Below, in pieces: positions 48,211-55,962 of a stretch of 64,000 nt of DNA (positions are counted from its first letter, which is position 1; each line of letters opens with the position of its first letter). The notes under the pieces were generated by a model that saw only the letters and a program-made list of their open reading frames with translations, searched no databases and was not told where the DNA came from. The position numbers and the translations under genes were made by a program. Source of the stretch: Haloarchaeobius litoreus (GTDB taxonomy: Archaea; Halobacteriota; Halobacteria; Halobacteriales; Natrialbaceae); NCBI RefSeq assembly GCF_024495425.1, contig NZ_JANHJR010000003.1:682001-746000 (forward strand), read 5' to 3'.

Positions 48211-49422
48211 ATGCTGTCTCGCAGACGCCGCGTCCTGCTGGTGGTGGCGGCGGGAGAGCTCCTGGTCATGTCGCTGTGGTTCAGTGCGAGCGCCGCTGCC
48301 CCCGAACTGGCCGCCGAGTGGGGGCTCACGGCGACCGAGACGGCGTGGCTCACCATCGCGGTCCAGCTGGGGTTCGTCGTCGGCGCGCTGCTGTCCGCCA
48401 TCCTCACGCTCTCCGACGTCGTCCGGCCGCGGTACCTCATCGCCGCCTCAGCCGTCGGCGGCGCGGCCTGTACGGCACTCATCGCGGGCGTCGTCACCAG
48501 CGCGGTACCGGCCATCGTCCTGCGGTTTCTGACCGGTGTCGCACTCGCCGGCGTCTACCCGCCGGGGATGAAGCTGCTCGCCGGCTGGTTCAGGGAGGGT
48601 CGTGGGTTCGCCATCGGTACCATGGTGGGAGCACTGACCGTCGGCTCGGCACTTCCCCACCTCCTCCGTTCCCTCGGCGGCGTCGGGGAGCCACGGGTCG
48701 TCCTCTACGGTGCAGCCGCGCTCGCGACGGTCGGTGGCCTCCTCGTGCTGCTGGTCGAACCGGGGCCGTACCAGGCCCCGGCGGCCCCCTTCGACCCGGG
48801 AGCCATCGGCCGCATCCTCCGGGACCGCGAGACGATGCTGGCCAACGGCGGCTACTTCGGCCACATGTGGGAGCTGTACGCCGTCTGGACGTGGATTCCG
48901 GCCTACCTCGTCGCGAGCCTCGCTGCGGGCGGCGGGAGCAGCGAGTCCGCCAGCCTCGCCTCGCTGCTCGCGTTCGGGACGATCGGCGTCGGCGGGCTGG
49001 GTGCCGTCCTCGCCGGGTCGGCCGCCGACAGGCTGGGCCGCACCTCGGTCACCAGCGCGAGCATGGTCGTCAGCGGGGTCGCCTGCCTCGGTGCTGGCCT
49101 GGTGTTCGGCTCGTCGCTCGTCCTGCTGGTCCCGTTCGTACTCGTCTGGGGCGTCGCCATCGTCGCCGACTCGGCGCAGTTCTCGGCGGCCGTCTCGGAG
49201 CTCGCCGAGGAGTCCTACGTCGGGACGGCGCTGACGCTCCAGACCGCCATCGGCTTCCTGCTGACCACCGTCTCCATCCAGCTGGTTCCCGTACTCGTCG
49301 GCGTGGTCGGCTGGCGATGGGCGTTCGCACCGCTCGCGCTCGGGCCCCTCGTCGGCACGCTGTCGATGCTCCGGCTCCGCGGGTCGGCCGCCGCCTCGAA
49401 GCTCGCCGGCGGGCGGCGGTAG
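48211..49422 (+). CDS. MFS transporter
   Basis: This 403-residue protein has twelve hydrophobic helices. MFS family marks include the loop-like segment SDVVRPRYLIAASAVGG between helices 2 and 3, ARG-rich FLTGVALAGVYPPGMKLLAG in helix 4-5 (a pattern of the CynX/NarK-like group) and SAADRLGRTSVTSASMVVSG in the second half, which matches the G-x-x-x-D-R-x-G-R motif. Substrate cannot be read. A TATA-like CTATAGT at 48178-48184 gives a nearly leaderless start. Confidence 0.85.
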   Translation: MLSRRRRVLLVVAAGELLVMSLWFSASAAAPELAAEWGLTATETAWLTIAVQLGFVVGALLSAILTLSDVVRPRYLIAASAVGGAACTALIAGVVTSAVPAIVLRFLTGVALAGVYPPGMKLLAGWFREGRGFAIGTMVGALTVGSALPHLLRSLGGVGEPRVVLYGAAALATVGGLLVLLVEPGPYQAPAAPFDPGAIGRILRDRETMLANGGYFGHMWELYAVWTWIPAYLVASLAAGGGSSESASLASLLAFGTIGVGGLGAVLAGSAADRLGRTSVTSASMVVSGVACLGAGLVFGSSLVLLVPFVLVWGVAIVADSAQFSAAVSELAEESYVGTALTLQTAIGFLLTTVSIQLVPVLVGVVGWRWAFAPLALGPLVGTLSMLRLRGSAAASKLAGGRR

Positions 49423-49549
49423 GGGTGGTCAGTCCACGCCGTCCCAGCCGTCGATGGCGTCGCCGCCGGGCCAATCGGTGGAGGACGCCCGCGGCGCGGT
49501 TCGTGGACAGACCAGGATGTTCGCGAGTCGACAGAAAAGCGGTCTCGCC

Positions 49550-49897
49550 CTACCCGACGACGGTGCCGTCGGCAGAGGTGCCGCCGCGGTTGAACGACGT
49601 GATCTTCACCCGAATCACGTCGCCGACAGCGGCTCCCGACGGCACGTCCTCGGCGAAGACGACGAACCCCTCGACCTTGCCGACGGCGACGCGCTCGCCG
49701 GAGTGGTGGTCGGTGAACTCGGTGATGCCGAACTCGACGGTGTCGCCGATGTCGACCGGCGCGTCGCGCTGCTGGGCCGACTCGTGGGCACGCCTTGACT
49801 CACGGGCGTCGCTGCTACCGCGTCGCCGGAGTACGACCGCGACGGCGACGAGGAGCACGACGGCTGCTGCGCCACCGGCGATGTAGAGCTGTTGCAT
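49550..49897 (-). CDS. Membrane-anchored TRAM-domain protein
   Basis: This 115-residue protein has an N-terminal hydrophobic helix (about 5-22), an Arg-rich stretch, and a TRAM domain (about 48-115): VDIGDTVEFGITEF, VGKVEGFVVFAEDVPSGAAV, GDVIRVKITSFNRGGTSADG. TRAM is a beta-barrel RNA-binding module; small single-TRAM proteins are common in archaea and some act as RNA chaperones. A membrane anchor on such a domain is unusual. It lies between two MFS genes, not clearly linked to either. Confidence 0.82.
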   Translation of the reverse strand: MQQLYIAGGAAAVVLLVAVAVVLRRRGSSDARESRRAHESAQQRDAPVDIGDTVEFGITEFTDHHSGERVAVGKVEGFVVFAEDVPSGAAVGDVIRVKITSFNRGGTSADGTVVG

Positions 49898-49973
49898 GGA
49901 CGCGTGGTCGCCACCCGTCGGGAAATAGCTTGGCGGTACGTGCCTCGGTCAGGGGTGGCGGTGCCGACGTCGG

Positions 49974-51224
49974 TCACGGCTCCGGGGCGCGCCACGCCAC
50001 CGCGACGCCGACGAGGCCGAGCAGTCCCGCGAGGAGGAACGCGACATCGTAGCTCGTCACGTCGATGAGCGCGCCGCCGACGATGGGTGCGAGGAACGCC
50101 CCGGCGAGCCCGACACTCGTCAGGAACGCGACGGCGGTGGCGGCGACCGCGGGCTCGACGAGCTCGCGGACGTAGGCGAACACGAGGCCGAGACACAGCT
50201 GGATGGCGAAGCCGGCGACCAACAGCGCGGCGACGACGAGCGGCACGGTCGGCAGGAAGGTGAACGTGGCGACGGCCGGCGTCGCGACCGCGAAGGAGGC
50301 CAGCACGACCGGGCGGCGGCGGCCGTCGAACAGCCGGTCCGAGAGCACGCCGCCGCTGATGCGCGAGAGGACGCCGACCGCGGGGAACAGCGCCGAGAGC
50401 GCGCCGCTGACCACGAGCGAGAGCCGGAGTTCGTCGGTCAGATAGGAGGGTGCCCAGCTGTTGACGAACAGGTAGAGCGAGTAGCCGAGGAAGCCGAGCA
50501 CGCCGACGAGCCAGACGCGCCGGTCGGTGACGACCCGCGAGAGGTCCGCGAACGTCGGCGTCCGCGTGTCCCTCGCGCGGCCGCTCCCCCGGCTGGTCGG
50601 CCAGAAGAGCGCGAGGCCGACGACCGAGAGCGCGGTGAACGCCGGGAAGATGGCGGGCCAGCCGAACGCCTCGGCGACGACCGGTGCGGCAGCCTGCCCG
50701 ACGGCGAAGCCGACCGGGCCACTGGCGGTGAACGTCGCGACGGCGGTCGCCTGCCGCTCCGCCTCGAACGACCGGCCGACGACGTCGATGCCGGCGTTCC
50801 AGACGACGACGTATGCGAGCCCGCCGAGGACGCGCGAGGCGAGCACCATCGCGAAGGAGCCGGCGCTCGCGGCGTACCAGCCCCAGACGCCGGCGACGAG
50901 CAGGAGGCCGACCGCGACGGCCACCGCGTACCGGGAGTTCGTCCGGTCGAGGACGACGCCGACGGGGATGCTGGCGACGACGGCGGTGCCGAACATCACG
51001 CTGACGATGAGCCCGGCCGCGGAGGGGCCGATGTCGAGGGACTGCCGGATGAGCGTCGTCACGCTCGCCGGCGCGAGCTCGTACGCTCCGAGCGAGACGG
51101 ACATGACGCTCGCGCCGAGGAGCAGTCCCCGGCGAGCGCGCTCGCTGGCGACGGCCGGGCCGTCCCCCGGGCCGGCCGTGTCGTCGGGCGTCTCCGCATC
51201 GTCGGAACCGTCGGTCGTGGACAC
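49974..51224 (-). CDS. MFS transporter
   Basis: This 416-residue protein has an acidic 25-residue N-tail and twelve helices. MFS signatures are visible: VGVVLDRTNSRYAVAVAVG at loop 2-3, SRVLGGLAYVVVWNAGIDVV, and GGVLSDRLFDGRRRPVVLAS at loop 8-9 with the D-R-x-x-x-R-R motif. No substrate-specific motif was recognised. It is read away from the rhodanese lipoprotein gene. Confidence 0.85.
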   Translation of the reverse strand: MSTTDGSDDAETPDDTAGPGDGPAVASERARRGLLLGASVMSVSLGAYELAPASVTTLIRQSLDIGPSAAGLIVSVMFGTAVVASIPVGVVLDRTNSRYAVAVAVGLLLVAGVWGWYAASAGSFAMVLASRVLGGLAYVVVWNAGIDVVGRSFEAERQATAVATFTASGPVGFAVGQAAAPVVAEAFGWPAIFPAFTALSVVGLALFWPTSRGSGRARDTRTPTFADLSRVVTDRRVWLVGVLGFLGYSLYLFVNSWAPSYLTDELRLSLVVSGALSALFPAVGVLSRISGGVLSDRLFDGRRRPVVLASFAVATPAVATFTFLPTVPLVVAALLVAGFAIQLCLGLVFAYVRELVEPAVAATAVAFLTSVGLAGAFLAPIVGGALIDVTSYDVAFLLAGLLGLVGVAVAWRAPEP

Positions 51225-51465
51225 GCCACACCGATTCCCCCGGCCACCGTATCAAGCTGTCGTGCGGACTGCTCACGGGACACATAGTCGTGTCCCGCCG
51301 TCGACGAGCGGGCCGACGGCACGCAGCCCCACCCACCGGCCAGAACGACACTTTCTGCTGGTTCGACTGGACCCAGTTCGTCTCATCGTACCACGTTCTC
51401 CAGTGGAAACAAAGGGGGAGCGGCAGACCAACATCGCTATTCGCATCGAGTGCCTAGCGCCGCCC

Positions 51466-52140
51466 ATGCGCCGCCGCACGTTCCTCGCGAGCTCGGCCGC
51501 CCTCGGCACGGCCGGCCTCGCGGGCTGTCTCGCAGGGGGGAACGGAAACGTCACCGTCGTCGACGGGGAGACCATCACGCTCCAGCCCGTCGACAAGACC
51601 CACGACTGGCACCAGGCGGAGTCCGCCAGGTTCGTCGACGCACGCGGGACCGGGCAGTACGAGCAGTCACACATCGTCGACGCCGTGAGCAGTCCGGCGT
51701 CGAGCCCCGGCGGGCCCGACGACCCGGTCATGGACTGGGACCCCGACACCCGCATCGTCTGCTACTGCGGCTGCCCGCACCACCTCTCCGCGATGCGGGC
51801 CGCACACCTCCAGCAGAACGGCTACTCGGACGTGCACGTCATCGACGAGGGGTTCTACGAGTGGGTGGACCGCGGCTACCCCATCACCGGCCGGTCGAGC
51901 ACCGCGTTCTACGAGATCAGCGGCGAGACCGACCCGAACGACGCCGGCGAGATGGCCTGGGTCCGCGACCTCGCGTCCGACCAGGACGAGGCCGCACCCA
52001 TCGCCGACGACGGCTCGTACACCGTCCACGTCCGCTTCGCCGACATCACCGAGGAGACGGTGCTGACGCTGTCGACGCCGTCGTACACCGTCGAGGCACC
52101 GCTCGGCAGGCTGGCCGACGGACTGGTCACCGGTCCCTGA
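51466..52140 (+). CDS. Tat lipoprotein with rhodanese-like domain
   Basis: This 224-residue protein has a Tat lipoprotein signal starting at once (MRRRTFLASSAALGTAGLAG, then Cys). A rhodanese fold follows (about 45-145) with RFVDARGTGQYEQSHIVDAV and an active-site loop CYCGCPHHLSAMRAAHLQQN near 97-116, then a C-terminal beta domain of about 75 residues. The normal six-residue loop after the catalytic Cys (C-R-x-G-x-[RST]) is replaced by a Cys/His-rich C-x-C-x-C-P-H-H, which could bind metal or do thiol chemistry outside the cell. Confidence 0.78.
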   Translation: MRRRTFLASSAALGTAGLAGCLAGGNGNVTVVDGETITLQPVDKTHDWHQAESARFVDARGTGQYEQSHIVDAVSSPASSPGGPDDPVMDWDPDTRIVCYCGCPHHLSAMRAAHLQQNGYSDVHVIDEGFYEWVDRGYPITGRSSTAFYEISGETDPNDAGEMAWVRDLASDQDEAAPIADDGSYTVHVRFADITEETVLTLSTPSYTVEAPLGRLADGLVTGP

Positions 52141-52155
52141 ATCCGGACCGCCGCG

Positions 52156-52308
52156 CTACCCCTGTGCCTGCTCCAGCAGGCAGGAGATGCTGCAGTAGTA
52201 GTGGCGTATCTGCTGGGTCGAGCCCTTGTACTCCATCGGTTTCACGACCTCGATGTGCGTCTCTGCTTCCTCGTCGATGTCCTCCATGCAGACGTTACAC
52301 TGTGCCAT
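52156..52308 (-). CDS. Short Cys-rich (zinc-finger-like) protein
   Basis: This 50-residue ORF begins MAQCNVCMEDIDEEAETHIE and ends with CSISCLLEQAQG. It has C-x2-C at residues 4-7 and C-x3-C at 39-43, a four-cysteine site fitting a treble-clef-like zinc binder as in small haloarchaeal zinc-finger proteins. Codon use is strongly haloarchaeal. It is convergent with the rhodanese lipoprotein gene, ending 15 bp from its stop. The short length makes it easy to miss. Confidence 0.72.
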   Translation of the reverse strand: MAQCNVCMEDIDEEAETHIEVVKPMEYKGSTQQIRHYYCSISCLLEQAQG

Positions 52309-52452
52309 GGCTTATCGAACCCCCGTATGGTGCCGCCCGCCCGCTGAAATCGACCCCATGTGAATGGTGTACACGATGTTGCGGACTGCACAATCATAAG
52401 GTTTGTAGCCGAACAGCACGGCTGGACCCGGGATATTCCGGCTCGCCAAGCC

Positions 52453-53754
52453 TCAGCGGCCGGTCTCGTACTCGCCGTCGCGCTCGCGGCGGGCGCGTTC
52501 GCGGACGACGCTCGGCGTGCGACACCGGCCCGGCTCGTCGGTCACCTGCGGGACGGTGCAGTTGTTGCAGTTCTCACAGAGCGCACCGGTCGTGTCGGGC
52601 ACGTCACCGAGCAGCCGGGCCGGGAGCCGCGGTTCGGCGTAGAACGGTCGCGCCATCCCGACGAGGTCGCACGACTCCCCGAGCAGGCGGTCGATGCGTC
52701 CACGCTCCCTGATGCCGCCCTCCAGCATGACGGGCACGTCCACGGCGTCGCGGATGCGCCGGGCGACGTCCGCGTTCCACGCCGGCTCGAAGCCGTAGAA
52801 CAGCGACTCGACCCTGTTCCCGAGTTTCACCGCCTCGGTCCGGAATCGCCCCCCAAACGCCTCGTGGTACGCCGGCTGGAGCGACGACTCGCCCCACGCC
52901 CGGGCCGGGTACTCCCCCCGGACGATGCTCATGTCCCAGACGACCGAGGTCTCGACCGGCGCGAGCGCGTCGTAGCCGATCTCGGCCAGCCGCTCCGCGA
53001 TGACCACCGCGTCGTCGCCGTCGATACGTCGCCGAACCACGGGCGGGCTCGGCGTCTCCACGGGGACCTTCGTCACCAGCGGCGCGTCGCCCGCCCGGTC
53101 GCGGAACTCGTCGTGGACCAGTTCGAGGAAGCGCACGCCGTCCGCAAACTCGTCGTCGCGCCGGTTGTAGAACGGCGAGAGGAACTGCTGGACGATGCCC
53201 ATGTTCGCCCCGGCGACGTGGACGCCGTCGTAGCCCGCGTCGATGGCCCGCGCCCCCGCGACGGCGAAGTCCCGCGCCAGCTCCCGGACCTCCCGCGTCG
53301 AGAGGACGTGCGGCGAGAAGTCGAGGAAGCCCAGCCGGTCCAGCAGCCGGAGCTGCCACGGCGGGCGCGAGACGGCGAGCTGGTCGAGGGCTGGATGCTC
53401 GGCGCGGTAGCCGGCGTGCCACGTCTCCATGCTCCGCAGGCCGCCGTGTTCCAGCTGGCAGAAGATGTGGCTCCCATGCTCGTGGATTCGCCCCGTCAGG
53501 CGTTCGAGCTCGGCGACGAACTCCGGGTCGTGGACCCGGGTCATCCCCGGCGCGGCACAGCCGCCCTCGCCCCGGACGATGGTCGCGCCCTGACAGAGCA
53601 GACCCGCGCCCGTCGCCGCTCCCGGCTCTAAATCCTGGATGAGGGTGTCGACCGCGCCGTCACCGTTGCCCGCGCACTCCAGCAGCGGCGCGCGGTAGAG
53701 CCGGTTCGGGAGGGTCAGCGACCCGACGTCGACCGGGTCGTCCAGCGTCGGCAT
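52453..53754 (-). CDS. NADH:flavin oxidoreductase (Old Yellow Enzyme family) with cysteine cluster
   Basis: This 433-residue TIM-barrel flavoenzyme starts with SLTLPNRLYRAPL, the FMN-binding entry of the family, then CQLEHGGLRS near 98, the GYDGVHVAGANMGIVQQFLS strand near 178, and VPVMLEGGIRERGRIDRLLG near 335 binding the FMN phosphate. A C-terminal cluster (CENCNNC near 390-396 and a later Cys near 407) matches the 4Fe-4S site of the 2,4-dienoyl-CoA reductase/TMADH group, though no pyridine-nucleotide domain follows. It reduces an activated double bond; substrate unknown. Confidence 0.85.
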   Translation of the reverse strand: MPTLDDPVDVGSLTLPNRLYRAPLLECAGNGDGAVDTLIQDLEPGAATGAGLLCQGATIVRGEGGCAAPGMTRVHDPEFVAELERLTGRIHEHGSHIFCQLEHGGLRSMETWHAGYRAEHPALDQLAVSRPPWQLRLLDRLGFLDFSPHVLSTREVRELARDFAVAGARAIDAGYDGVHVAGANMGIVQQFLSPFYNRRDDEFADGVRFLELVHDEFRDRAGDAPLVTKVPVETPSPPVVRRRIDGDDAVVIAERLAEIGYDALAPVETSVVWDMSIVRGEYPARAWGESSLQPAYHEAFGGRFRTEAVKLGNRVESLFYGFEPAWNADVARRIRDAVDVPVMLEGGIRERGRIDRLLGESCDLVGMARPFYAEPRLPARLLGDVPDTTGALCENCNNCTVPQVTDEPGRCRTPSVVRERARRERDGEYETGR

Positions 53755-53836
53755 GGGTGGAGGTTCGGGGGCGAACGAGGAAAACCCGTGGGGTGGTGCA
53801 CCAAGAACTAACTCGACATATCTCGATGCTGTCGGT

Positions 53837-54256
53837 ATGGTCCAGCTCTCTCGACGTGCCCTCCTCCGGGCCAGCGCGCTGCCCGTCGCCGTCGGCGTCG
53901 GTGGCTGCTTCGGCTTCTTCGAATCCTATCCCCCGACCGATCTCCTCGTCGTCAACGGGGACGATGCCAGCCGTCCACTCTGGGTGCGTGTCACCGACAC
54001 CGAGGGGACGACGCTGTTCGAGGAGACGTACACCGTGCCGGCGAACGGCCGGCTCGAACGCGAGGATATCGTCGACACCGGTCCGATTCGGGTGTTCGCG
54101 TACTCCGACGAGGACGAGACAGCCGTCCCCGCAGACGCGTGGTTCGACTTCGAGGGCTGTCGGCAGGCCCGGCCCGTCATCACGATTCGGGAGAGTCACG
54201 TCAGTCGAATCGGGAAGCAGGACACCTGCCGGCCGACCGAGTCGACCTACGAGTAG
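53837..54256 (+). CDS. Small Tat lipoprotein of unknown function
   Basis: This 139-residue protein has a Tat lipoprotein signal (SRRALLRASALPVAVGVGGC). It is followed by a beta-sandwich-like domain (TDLLVVNGDDASRPLWVRVT, TTLFEETYTVPANGRLERED, PIRVFAYSDEDETAVPADAW) with two further cysteines (EGCRQ, DTCRP) that could form a disulfide outside the cell. Divergent from the Old Yellow Enzyme family gene. Family not recognised; similar small lipoproteins are common in haloarchaea. Confidence 0.72.
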   Translation: MVQLSRRALLRASALPVAVGVGGCFGFFESYPPTDLLVVNGDDASRPLWVRVTDTEGTTLFEETYTVPANGRLEREDIVDTGPIRVFAYSDEDETAVPADAWFDFEGCRQARPVITIRESHVSRIGKQDTCRPTESTYE

Positions 54257-54265
54257 TTCGGGGGA

Positions 54266-55684
54266 CTACTCCCCGTCGCCGTCACCTGCCACCGCCACGT
54301 CGAACGCGGGAGGGTCGGCGTCGGCGACCGAGGGCAGCCGCCGAATCCGCGGACGCAAGAGCGTGTAGAGCCCGGTGAACCCGAAGCCGACGGCGGCGAG
54401 GCCCATGGTCGTCGTCGTTCCCAGCACCGCGGCGACGACGCCGCCGACGAGCGAGCCGAGCGGCAGCGTTGCCCCGGAGGCGGTCCCCTTGACCGAGGAG
54501 ACGCGGCCGAGCAGGTCCTTCGGGAACACCGTCTGGTTCAGCGTCGCCGTGAGCACGCCGCTCGCGCCGGCGGGCACCCACGAGAGGCCGAACAGGACGA
54601 CGGTGAGCGCGGGCGTCGGCGCGTAGACGGCGGCGAGCCAGCAGCACGCGCCCAGCGAGTGGCCGACGAGCAGCAGTCTCCCGTACTGGACGTCCTCCAG
54701 GTAGGGGGCGACGACCGACCCGATAAGCCGGCCGATGCCGAGCGCGCCGAGCAGCAGGCCGTAGATCGCGGGGCCGCCGAGCCCGCTGCCGAACGACGGC
54801 AGGATGGCGAGCGTCACGCCGATGGCGAAGTTCGCGACGGCGGTCATGAGTATCAGCTCGACGAAGACGGTCCCGCGAAGGGTGTCGATGCCGGCACGCA
54901 GGTCGTCGAGGTAGCCGGCGAGGACGGACTCGTCACGGCCCGTCGTCGTCTCATCGTCGGTCTCCGCCGCGTCGCCGGAGAGCCCGATACCGGCGAACAG
55001 CAGCGCGGCGAGCGCGAACGTCACCGAGTCGAACAGGAACAGCGTCGTCGCGCCGAAGACGGCGATGAACGCGCCGCCGAGCGCGTCGAACACCATGTCC
55101 AGTCCGAGCGTGACCGTCGCGAGGGCGGAGTTGGCGTTCGAGAGCCGCGTCTCGGGGACGATGCGGGGCAGCAGCGTCGTCTGCATCGGTGCCATCACCA
55201 GCGTCGACAGCACCAGCAGGGGGACGACGGCGAGGATGACCCCGACACTGAGGTTCCCCGTCGCGGCCGCGAGCGGCAGCGCGAGGACAACGACGCCCTG
55301 GACGAGCTGCGAGCCCACGAGCACGGGCTTGAGCGGGAGGCGGTCCACGATGGGGCCGGCGAGTATCTGGAGGAGCCACGGCAGCAGCAGCATCGAGTTC
55401 GCGATACCGGTCAGCACCGTCGAGCCGCTCAGCTCGAAGACGAGCCAGAGGACGGCGACGGTGTAGAGGCTGTCGCCGGCGTTGGTGACGAACTGGCCGG
55501 CGAAGAAGCGCCGGAAGTCGCGGTTGCGCCAGAGCGACGGCTGTCGGTCGGCGGGCGGTTCTGGGTCGGTCGACGAGCCGGGGTCGGTCGTCGATGGTTC
55601 GTGCGTCGGCGATGCGTCGTCTGTCTGCGATTCTGCGTCGTGTGAGTCGCGGCTCGTCGCCGGCGACTCGGAGGCTGTCGGCAT
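54266..55684 (-). CDS. MFS transporter (DHA3-like efflux)
   Basis: This 472-residue protein has a long polar N-tail (about 50 residues rich in S/T/D/P) followed by WRNRDFRRFFAGQFVTNAGD, a start typical of the DHA3/MFS_3 drug and macrolide exporters. Twelve helices follow, with ILAGPIVDRLPLKPVLVGSQ at loop 2-3 and GASGVLTATLNQTVFPKDLLGRVSS-like sequence in the second half. Efflux of small molecules is likely; the substrate is unknown. The tail ends in an acidic stretch. Confidence 0.85.
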   Translation of the reverse strand: MPTASESPATSRDSHDAESQTDDASPTHEPSTTDPGSSTDPEPPADRQPSLWRNRDFRRFFAGQFVTNAGDSLYTVAVLWLVFELSGSTVLTGIANSMLLLPWLLQILAGPIVDRLPLKPVLVGSQLVQGVVVLALPLAAATGNLSVGVILAVVPLLVLSTLVMAPMQTTLLPRIVPETRLSNANSALATVTLGLDMVFDALGGAFIAVFGATTLFLFDSVTFALAALLFAGIGLSGDAAETDDETTTGRDESVLAGYLDDLRAGIDTLRGTVFVELILMTAVANFAIGVTLAILPSFGSGLGGPAIYGLLLGALGIGRLIGSVVAPYLEDVQYGRLLLVGHSLGACCWLAAVYAPTPALTVVLFGLSWVPAGASGVLTATLNQTVFPKDLLGRVSSVKGTASGATLPLGSLVGGVVAAVLGTTTTMGLAAVGFGFTGLYTLLRPRIRRLPSVADADPPAFDVAVAGDGDGE

Positions 55685-55930
55685 CTGTGTCTGTGTTCGA
55701 GTGGGACACTGCGGCTACGGAACGTAGCGAGGCGAACCCGAGTGCTGCAGCTATCGGGCCGCGATGGAAGCAGGCGGCGAGCGGGGGTCGAACACCGGAC
55801 GGCCGAGATGCCGGCGAGTCATGTAACGGTTCGAGTGGACCGTGGACGGTGTGGTATAAAGAACTGGGGCCGGTGTGTCACGCTGCGACACACGACCCGG
55901 CTTCACCGGCCGACCACCCGAACACGACAG

Positions 55931-55936
55931 TTTAAA
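55931..55936 (+). promoter_or_regulatory. TATA box of hel308
   Basis: TTTAAA ends 26 bp before the ATG at 55963, the expected position for a leaderless haloarchaeal promoter driving the hel308-cgi121 pair. Confidence 0.6.
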
Positions 55937-55962
55937 CCACGACAGGAGCCAAGGGAGGGTAG

